From Thoreauomyces humboldtii (lineage: Eukaryota > Chytridiomycota > Chytridiomycetes > Spizellomycetales > Powellomycetaceae), in NCBI GenBank assembly GCA_027596035.1, contig JADGJA010000595.1, forward strand, positions 1 to 14,270: a stretch of DNA of 14,270 bases. The letters run 5' to 3'. Within the stretch, counting starts at the first letter, position 1. Every line of letters begins with the position of its first letter. Below the pieces are notes generated by a model. It worked only from the letters and a program-made list of their open reading frames with translations, ran no database searches and was not told where the DNA came from. Below, in pieces: positions 1-6,813 of this stretch. Position numbers and translations under genes: made by a program.

Positions 1-50
1 TTCCCGAGGGACTGGAAAACATCGAATCCTGGCCATTCGCTCTCGACAGC

Positions 51-74
51 AAAAATTCCGACTCGGAAATTTTT
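51..74. repeat. CCGACTCGG palindrome, copy 1
   Basis: AAAAATTCCGA and TCGGAAATTTTT form near-perfect inverted arms around a single C. It lies upstream of the ParB-like gene. Confidence 0.75.
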
Positions 75-122
75 GAGACGCGGGCGAGAGACGCCGAGTT
101 GGGTGAATGGTGACTCAACACC

Positions 123-147
123 AAAAATTCCGACTCGGAAATTCTTG
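123..147. repeat. CCGACTCGG palindrome, copy 2
   Basis: AAAAATTCCGACTCGGAAAT repeats the first 20 bases of copy 1 and then continues TCTTG, so the right arm is slightly degraded. It lies 48 bases after copy 1, upstream of the ParB-like gene. Confidence 0.75.
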
Positions 148-182
148 GGTCACCCTCTGTCGAGCCCCCAGGGTCCGGAATC

Positions 183-1546
183 ATGTCATTTCTTTTTCCA
201 CTTGGCTCCAGAGGAGACAAGGACTTCGACGAGGACTTCGCCTCCCTCGGACTTCCCCACCCAGTTTCTTCAAGGAGTTCGCCTCAACAGGACTTCCCCT
301 GGTTCGACATACCGCTTCCACATACCAATTTCAACTACTTGCCGTTATCACCAATGGAGGAGCAAAGTCGAACGACTGAAACTCCGCCTCTGTCGCTCTC
401 TGTCCCAACGAACGCCTCGTCCAAGCTTTACGAACAATACCTTTCAGACGACTGCCGTCTAGCGGATGGCAGGACGGTTGCTGCCAAAGTCTCATTTACC
501 AGTATCACGGGGGAATCACCCAACGCTGTCCGCGGACAACACGAGAAAGGGGTTACTGATATGATGTGGGTTACCCGACATCACGCAGTGTGCCGTGCAT
601 TTGGGAGCGTTCGCTTACCTTGCTTGTCACCCCCCATAGGAACGCATTGGCAGCCGGGTACGATAGCAAGGTTCCAATGACCCTCGTGGAGCGAGACCAC
701 AAGCCAGGAGAACCGCAGTATGGGATTATCGACGGATGGCACCGTTTTGAGGCCATGCGGCGATTACACGAAAAAGACGCAGAAGCCTACAACGATGTGA
801 GGTCGAGCTTACTGTTCGGTACATGGTTGTTCTGACTAACCAGGCAATGTTATCAGGCTTTTTTTACTATAACGGCATGGATCATGAAGAAGTCCACGCC
901 GCAGCAAGCCCGTCTCGAGATGGGTTTGGCTCAGAACTCAGTCGCAGAAACCACCGTCCGTAGCGTCCTCGCCGACAAGGCGATCGGGATTATCAATCTC
1001 GCAACAAGCTGGAAAGAAGACAAAGGGACGTACCCGTCCTCAAACGAAATTGGATCGTTAATGCAGCGTGTCGACCACAGGTTCACCGCCAAAAAGTCCA
1101 GTACTTGGGGTAATTACTCCAGTTTCGTCCACTGGCCAAAGGAAGTAAGGACTCACAGCTCACGTGACCACCTCAACACATCGTGGTTGCTGACGCTCGT
1201 TCTTATTCAGACGCTCGAGTATCTTCATCACGACGTGAAGACCTTCCCAGAGGCGGTCCCGGAGGATTGGGCCCCCGCGGTTGGAAAAAAGTCGAAGGGC
1301 GTGGCTGCCAAGGAAACGCCTTACGGTACAGATAACGCATTCACTTTGTCAAATATCACCGGGAAAGATATTCGGGAAGGCTTTGGGATGGGCAAACTCG
1401 CAATGCAAAAGGGGACCACAAAGACCGAAGAACTCTGCAGCAACAAATTCATCACAGCTCGTTTGGTCATGCTTCTCTCCGCCAAGATGTCGAGCCAAAG
1501 CACCCTACCGTCCGCTACCAGCGTCGCAAGTACCCGCCTTTATTAA
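183..1546 (+). CDS. ParB/sulfiredoxin-like domain protein, N-terminal part of a multi-exon locus
   Basis: Proposed exons are 183 (or 354)-565, 640-796, 857-1144 and 1211 onward, open until TAA at 1544. Introns are 566-639 (GTGGGT..CATAG), 797-856 (GTGAGG, CTAAC branch, ATCAG) and 1145-1210 (GTAAGG, GCTGAC branch, TTCAG); all three keep frame. The ATG at 354 would give 330 residues; the ATG at 183 adds 57 more. The recognisable part lies at 701-765: YGIIDGWHRFEAMRRL follows VPMTLVERD, matching the (V/I)(I/L)DGxHRxxAxxxL box of ParB/Srx nucleotide-binding domains. Upstream, SPNAVRGQHEKGVTDMM resembles the NP.NVR segment of the same fold. I see no helix-turn-helix of the kind chromosome-partitioning ParB uses, so DNA segregation should not be assumed. 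The natural product probably continues into the next entry, because homologous-looking sequence resumes after small frame shifts near 1486 and 1535. Confidence 0.55.
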
Positions 1547-2242
1547 GAAGGCCTTTGTGCTGATCGCAAAGACAAAGGAAGCCGCGGCAACAGGCGGCGA
1601 GACCGAACCTGCCGCCGGAGGCCAACCTGAGGAGCCGGAAGCCGCGGCAGTTTCCACTGCGTCTGGGTCGGGCACGACCACAGCGTCCGGGTCGGGCACC
1701 GTGACTGAGGAAACAGCTGCGGAAAACACTGTGCGAAGAAGTCTTCGAGTCAAGAAGACAGCTGAAGAGATCGCCGAGGCCCTTGTGGCGGAGATAGTAT
1801 CGGAGGACCAAAAGAAAGGCAAAAAGCGGACTACGGACGAAGCGCAGGTGGCCCCGGCAGCCGAGGAAGAAGCTGCTGATCTGACCGCAGACACCGCCGA
1901 GGTAAGATTATAACTCATGAGTTGCGGCGTATGTATTGTGCGTCGCCCCTAAACAATCTGCCTTGCCTTCACAGGGCCCGCTCAGCGAGTCGTGCCACAA
2001 GATGAACATAATGGACTGGAGGGAGTACCTGGAGGCTGGCGCCTGGGATACCGACCTCCCGGTCTTTGACGAGGACGGAGCCGCGGCCGACCTTGGACAG
2101 ATCGTTGCCGTGTGCGCGGACGATCGCGGCCCAGTCGATGAAGTCTAAGGTGACCTCAAACCAGTCGCGGCCCTCCTGCAATACGCAAAAGGGACCGAAG
2201 CGGCAGGCGACCGCGCGGAACTATTCTATGTAAGTCGTGTTC

Positions 2243-2269
2243 AAAAAGTTCCGACCCGGAAATTCTTGC
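2243..2269. repeat. CCGACTCGG palindrome, copy 3 (intronic)
   Basis: The core is CCGACCCGG with AAAAAGTT and AAATTCTTG flanks. The right flank matches copy 2 exactly (GGAAATTCTTG). It sits just after the GTAAGT donor of intron 2230-2314. Confidence 0.7.
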
Positions 2270-2282
2270 ATTCGCACTCACG

Positions 2283-2307
2283 AAAATTTCCGGCTCGGAA
2301 TTTTTTT
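2283..2307. repeat. CCGACTCGG palindrome, copy 4 (intronic)
   Basis: AAAATTTCCGGCTCGGAATT, followed by a T run, is the second copy in intron 2230-2314. It ends a few bases before the CAG acceptor, so the two copies fill most of the intron. Confidence 0.7.
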
Positions 2308-2871
2308 GATTCAGGCCTACCAAAGCGAGGGCGAAGGCCAGAATGCACTTGCAGACGTCAAGACGACGGCATCGCGATGGCAGACGCTCTTTTTCTTCGT
2401 GGGCACAGGACAAGGGAAGCCCGGCGCTTTGAAGGCCGATACGGAGGCCATCGTGACGATCCATGGATTACACTTTGGCAAATCTGCTTACCGGGGAACC
2501 AACAAAGGTGAGCAAACTGCTGGACGTCGTAGAGTACGTCAGCATTAATGCAGAGTACGCAGGATTCCTCAATCATGTCGTCGGCGCTCCCGCCATCGGA
2601 GCGGATAAAGATCCGACTCCCCTGATATCCGTCGGTTGTTGGTGTACGCTGTTTGCCGCCACATTCGGGAGCAGCCTGGAAGGTCGGGCCATCGTTACAT
2701 ATGGCCATCTTGAGCCGGCAATTGTTGCTGCCTGTCTCCTCGGCGGACGTGCCGTGTTCCTGTTTGAGGGCGACGAGGTTCCAGCACGTGTGAACCTGGC
2801 TCTGGCGACAGGCCTGAGGACCTACGGAAAGTGAGCATCTTGGTGTTTCGGGGCCTGAATTCTTATATCAG

Positions 2872-2893
2872 ATTTTTCCGAGTCGGCATTTTT
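2872..2893. repeat. CCGACTCGG palindrome, copy 5 (intronic, inverted)
   Basis: ATTTTTCCGAGTCGGCATTT carries the core CCGAGTCGG, the reverse complement of CCGACTCGG. It lies in the middle of intron 2831-2915. Confidence 0.7.
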
Positions 2894-3120
2894 ACTGATA
2901 CTCCCACGTCCATAGGAAGTTCCTGACGAAGGCAGTTCAGACGTTGCGCGGAAAGAGCGGAACCAAGGCGGAGGCGCAGGCGCTAGCCGCGCCCACTCCG
3001 AAGAAGATGAAGACTGCGGGGCCTTCAGGCTCCTCTATTGTCGATACGGTTGTGGCCGCCAGCCCCTCGAAGTCTGATCCAACCCTCAAGAAGCGTGACT
3101 CGATCTTCTCCGAAGACGGA

Positions 3121-3131
3121 TCCGACTCGGA
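3121..3131. repeat. CCGACTCGG core in an exon
   Basis: TCCGACTCGGA has the same core as copies 1 and 2 but no A/T arms, and it encodes part of DGSDSEN. It may be chance or a remnant. Confidence 0.35.
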
Positions 3132-3357
3132 GAATGCGATGCAAGGCGTTGTATCCGGACGCGCGGTCCCCATGCTCAAGGTTCCAGCTGGTAAAGGGAT
3201 GGAGGCGCTTGTCACGGGCCTGCCCTCAGAGCTCAGGGTCCCTTCGGAGGCCATAGAGACGCCCAAGCTGAAACTCAAGTCGAAGCCAAAGCCTGCAGCA
3301 GCGCCATTCAGGAAGCCGACAGCCCGCGTCTCAAAGAAGCCAACCAGATTTGAATAA

Positions 3358-3500
3358 GTCCATACACCGCGCTCACGCCTCTATATCCTTGCAAATGCCT
3401 CTTTTTCACTGAGTCCATACACCGCGCACACGCCTCTATACCCTTGCGAATGCCTCTTTTTCAATAAGTACATACCCCTGGCAAATGCTTCTTCCTGCAC
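3358..3500. repeat. 55-base tandem repeat, about 2.5 copies, in the 3' flank
   Basis: Units start at 3358, 3413 and 3468, exactly 55 bases apart. The first two begin GTCCATACACCGCG and end GCCTCTTTTTCA with a few substitutions. The third is shortened by loss of its middle. The array starts on the base after the TAA stop of the ParB-like locus. AATAAG recurs at the stop and before unit 3, and could serve as a weak polyadenylation signal. Confidence 0.8.
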
Positions 3501-4470
3501 TATAGTTTGTCCCAACTACGTCCACAAGACATTCTGGATGAGACACCGCTTGCGAGGCGCTTCCTTATCCGAGGTGTCCGACGCTTGCATCAGTAGATTT
3601 GGTGGAGAGTGAGTGAGCTATATCTCTTTCTAGATTTGGGCAGTATCAAAGGGGGGGGTGGTCGGAATTTTTTTCAGGAATGGTTGTCCCCCCTAGAAGA
3701 GTGGGCCGTTCGGACAAACGCGTCGCTGTCCAGAATGGGCGACCAGACAGAAACTTCGGGGTCGCCAAAAGGGGACAGCAGATTTGGGGGGGACAACCAT
3801 TCACGTGACAAGGTTTGGCTGCTTCGCCTCGTTTGTTCCTTTCGTCCGACGTGCCCGGCTGTCTGTCGTCCCGTGCAGTCGGGGTGAACTGGACATGCTC
3901 GCTGCCGCTCGACAGAAGGCTGCCACTTGCTGCCGACGCGACTTGCAGGGTAAGAGCATTTTTGTCGCAAACGGCCTTGTCAGATGTCAGCTCTGTCCCA
4001 GAAGTTGTATCGATCCTCTGGAGCCCGTGCTCGACCTCTTCAGCTCGATTCTGAGCTGAAAAACAAAGAGCTAGGTGTCAGCAGCTGAGCATGGTCCAAC
4101 CGAACTCCTAACCTTAATGTCTTGCCAGCGCCTATCCTGTCCAAGAAGGAGGCAAAATACACCGCAAGAACTGGTCTTGACCTCTCCAGCTAGATCCTGT
4201 ACTAGAAAACCGCGAGGCAAGGGACAGCAAATAAGCGTGGTGCAACCTTTTGCCTAACCCTCAGGATCAGGTTGTTGCCCTCAGACAAGAAACAGCTCGA
4301 AGTATGACAAAATCAAACAGAGACCCAGCCGCTCGAAATCATATTGCACATGAACGAGCGGGAGCAATCAATCAATCTTCATCCCGTTACAGGGTCCTTC
4401 AGCGAAACCATAGAAGTGCGCCTCATTGAAGACCATGGGCCCTTTAACAAATTTTAATTTTATGCCCTCT
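3501..4470. other. Intergenic, no supported gene
   Basis: Apart from the nested inverted repeat and a run of eight G at 3651-3658, I see no gene. The short open frames here have no family signature and are not joined by good splice sites. The FkbM gene on the - strand ends at 4471; I see no AATAAA in the first 30 bases after its stop. Confidence 0.5.
3679..3801. repeat. Nested inverted repeat / long hairpin
   Basis: There is a perfect 15-base outer pair, AATGGTTGTCCCCCC at 3679-3693 with its complement at 3787-3801. Inside are GCTGTCC (3725-3731) with GGACAGC (3773-3779), and GGCGACC (3738-3744) with GGTCGCC (3760-3766), around a 15-base loop. The pairs are properly nested, so a transcript could fold into one branched-free hairpin with an asymmetric internal bulge. 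It could be a MITE-like element; I do not see a clear target duplication. Confidence 0.6.
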
Positions 4471-5897
4471 TCACGAAGAGGTAGGCTTCCCTGCAGCGTC
4501 ATACGTTCGAGCTTCGCTCGCCACTTCGTCGAACAAGGCCTTGTTGAGTTTATCGTGGGGTTGATAGAACCACAGGTAAAGTTCTCCTGCCTCTTCCGAG
4601 AGCGTCATGAGTTCGCCGTAGGATGACTTATCGACCTTGATCATTTGTGAGACTGAGCCGAAGGACACAGCTGTGCCGAACTTTGCTGCCAGGAGCTTCG
4701 GAAAGCCTAATGCGAAAAGTAGACGGAAAATAAGAATGCATTCTGTAAGGGTTGTATGGTCTTCTCGCTCACCGATGCTAGGCATAACACCTAATTCGAA
4801 TCCATACAGGTTGTGCATGTCATCAAGGAGCAAAATAGCATCCTCGACGGTTGTGCTGTGGAATTCCTTCCAACGAGCAGGTGGACCCCACTCTACAACA
4901 ACGTTCCTGACGAGTTTTTGTTCAAAGAGTCCGGACGCGGATCGGATACCTTGCACCTCGAACCCTTCGATGTCAATCTTCAGAAAGGCGACGGGCTGAT
5001 CGGGCAAGTGGCGGACGATTTTGTCCAGGCGGATGGCTTTGACTTCCAGTCCCCGTTTTCCAACAGCGATGTGGGCTCCCCCTCGATCGCCAGCGATGGA
5101 TAGCTGGATCCAAAGAAAGCAAACTCTCTTAGCGATCAATTCCAGCCTCAAAATTCCAAATCAGGCACAAAGGCGGAAGGGGGCGGGTGGGAATGATATA
5201 CCGTCATTTTCTTGTCAAACACAGCGTTAGGGTAGATGAAGATTCTTTCGTCCACGGAACTAAGGCGAGCACCCAGCCGGATGGCCTTCTGGTGGTTAGG
5301 CTGAGGCTCGACTGAGTAGACGAACCTTGCTCCGCTGACCGCCGCGGCCAAGGCATAGAACCCTTGATTCCCGCCAGCGTCCAGCACTTGAGGTCCCTCT
5401 TCAGGGTTCATCTCGGTGGCCAGGTGAAGGATCTTCGTCATAAGTCGATAAAGGTGAGCCTCGCCGAGGTAGTTGTTGTACAGTGTTCCATGTGGCTCAA
5501 GAGAGGACATGAAGAACTTGAGAAAGCATCAGCGGCTGCACTTCTCGACTTCAGTGTCGATTCGGCATAGCTCTTAACTCACCCCAGGCTGATGCTTTAT
5601 TTCCTGAATGTTGAAGTCGCCAAGGTCAACGAGTCCAGTGGTGGGCTTCTTGCTCCCACTTTGACCAGGGATTCCAGGGGAGCTCGCGCATATGCCATCG
5701 TCAGGGACGGCATGGTAGGAGGAGGTAGCGAGTTCAAAGGTGCGAGTGTCCACAATGTTTGCGATAGGTGCCAATCGACTCATGCTACGGCGTATGTCGT
5801 TCCTGGACAACACATGGTAAATAGCTAGCAGACTGAGCACGCCGATCGCAAAGACGATGGCTCTGCGAGAAGAAAAGACTGGACGTTTAGGTGCCAT
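4471..5897 (-). CDS. FkbM-family S-adenosylmethionine methyltransferase with N-terminal membrane anchor
   Basis: There are three exons: 5897-5583, 5516-5202 and 5103-4471. Introns are 5582-5517 (66 bases, GTGAGT, GCTGAT branch, TCAAG) and 5201-5104 (98 bases, GTATAT, GCTAAG, CCAG). Both are phase 0, and the product is 420 residues. The ATG is in a good context (GGACCATGG). Residues 13-31 (AIVFAIGVLSLLAIYHVLS) form a membrane anchor behind a basic RR, giving type II topology, probably in ER or Golgi. The methyltransferase domain follows: motif I VLDAGGNQGFYA at 149-160, acidic SVEPQP near 175, a strand rejoined exactly by intron 2 (KKMT|LSIAGDRGG), and the family signature LKIDIEGFE at 251-259. 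FkbM enzymes methylate hydroxyls, often on sugars; the substrate here is unknown. The gene looks intact. The C-terminal 120 residues are unassigned. Confidence 0.85.
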
Positions 5898-5964
5898 GGT
5901 CCTGAGCTTGACTCCAATGTGTGTGAAGTGGAGCGGTTGGTGCGGGGTGTTTGCGGGACTGAGT

Positions 5965-5971
5965 CTTTATA
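5965..5971 (-). promoter_or_regulatory. TATA box of the FkbM-type gene
   Basis: TATAAAG on the - strand lies 67 bases upstream of the ATG at 5897, a usual distance for a fungal TATA box. It is the only such match in the upstream region. Confidence 0.45.
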
Positions 5972-6102
5972 GAATCCGGTCTGCGCACTTCCGGGTCCGC
6001 GCGCAGGCGTAGCGTGTGAGATGTGCGCAGACGCTGCGCGATTACCTACTTCACCTGACGCGACTCTTTTCTGATTTGTCATTGCTGGTTCTCTACTTAA
6101 TT

Positions 6103-6130
6103 CTAACCCTAACTCATTACTATATATAAG
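6103..6130 (+). promoter_or_regulatory. Telomere-box and TATA element
   Basis: CTAACCCTAAC at 6103-6113 is a telomere-type box. It is followed by TATATATAAG at 6121-6130, about 60 bases before an ATG at 6190. The pair would suit a + strand promoter diverging from the FkbM-type gene, leaving about 290 bases between the two start codons. Confidence 0.35.
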
Positions 6131-6189
6131 GATGGGAAACAGCCCATCGACAATGATAGATTAAAGCAATCAAGCGACAGCCGCCCAAC

Positions 6190-6321
6190 ATGCCGGAGAC
6201 AACAGCCGCTCCACCTACCCCGATTCCGACGCGGGCGACCATTCTGGTTCCGGGCCCGGCCACCGCCTTAAAGACATTCGAAAATATGGCAAGTCCTATA
6301 ACGGTCGGTCATCACGGATGA
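6190..6321 (+). CDS. Small open frame behind the TATA element, uncertain
   Basis: The ATG at 6190 (CCCAACATGCC) opens 43 codons, MPETTAAPPTPIPTRATILV onward, and ends at TGA 6319. It is Pro/Thr/Ala-rich with no family signature. An internal GCAAGT at 6287 could be a rare GC-type splice donor, so this may be the first exon of a longer or truncated gene. I could not find a convincing continuation. Only the promoter-like sequence ahead of it supports it. Confidence 0.25.
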   Translation: MPETTAAPPTPIPTRATILVPGPATALKTFENMASPITVGHHG

Positions 6322-6804
6322 CATCGGGCACATCTGCCTGCCGGCGAATTGACGGACACATCTCAAGGCCCTACGCTGTCATAAAAGGACATATTCTCAA
6401 CGCGCCGGTATAGGACACTCGGAGCCCAAGGCCGCTTCTCAACAAAACTGCCACGTACACATTAATCCTTAAAGAGCAAGTGTGGTGGGCGAAGGCAGGA
6501 GCGAGGGTGGGATTTACGAACGTTGAGAAACGAGGTTATCTCCCGATGAGCCCATCACCCTTGTCGAGCTGATTTTTATAATTGTCGGACATGTCTCGTC
6601 GCCCTTTGTGGCGCGATCAATACACTTTTTGTTCGTAGGTTTCCATTCCCCCGACAGCCACCTCTAAACCTATAACATATGGGTGAGTTGCTGCGGGATT
6701 ACTGAATCGAGATGGAGAGTCGAACGAGCGCCAGGTTCTGTGGATTTGCGTTATCATTTTGCAGAGTAAAGGGAGGGGGGAGCGGCGGCGGAGAAGAGAT
6801 TCGG
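6322..6804. other. Intergenic, no supported gene
   Basis: I see no gene. CATATGGGTGAGT at 6677-6689 has a donor-like GTGAGT, but I cannot tie it to an exon chain. Confidence 0.4.
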
Positions 6805-6810
6805 TTTATT
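6805..6810 (-). terminator. Polyadenylation signal of the mannosyltransferase-like gene
   Basis: AATAAA on the - strand begins four bases after the TGA stop of the upstream gene. This is unusually close, so the 3' untranslated region would be very short. Confidence 0.45.
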
Positions 6811-6813
6811 CTT

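Larger units (their letters stand above)
1486..3357 (+). pseudogene. C-terminal part of the ParB-like locus, frame-broken; possible degenerate methyltransferase-like region
   Basis: Coding sequence continues through three frames: DVEPKHPTVRYQRRKYP (1486-1535), then AFIKKAFVLIAKTKE and an Ala/Glu/Ser/Thr-rich stretch to 1901. It resumes after intron 1902-1974 (GTAAGA, CTAAAC, CACAG) to 2229, after intron 2230-2314 (GTAAGT..TTCAG) to 2507, and in 2554-2830 if 2508-2553 is an intron. It ends in 2916-3357 after intron 2831-2915 (GTGAGC, CTGAT, CATAG). Breaks are a shift at 1486, a shift at 1534-1536 and an in-frame TAA at 2146-2148. The segment AIVAACLLGGRAVFLFEGDE (about 2719-2778) resembles the 'AAlllGRr.igvEiDe' end of beta-class N6 DNA methyltransferases, a family sometimes fused to ParB domains in phages and bacteria. 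I see no DPPY motif, so this is weak. The tail has basic PTPKKMK and KLKLKSKPKP motifs that could be nuclear signals. It could be a decayed gene or an intact one with assembly indels. Confidence 0.45.

Noticed and set aside
1505..1918. Ala/Ser/Val-rich - strand frame
   Set aside because: Mirror of the Ala/Glu-rich linker on the + strand; low complexity only.
3609..4059. Overlapping short + strand frames around the inverted repeat
   Set aside because: They run through the hairpin and homopolymer runs and do not resemble any protein.
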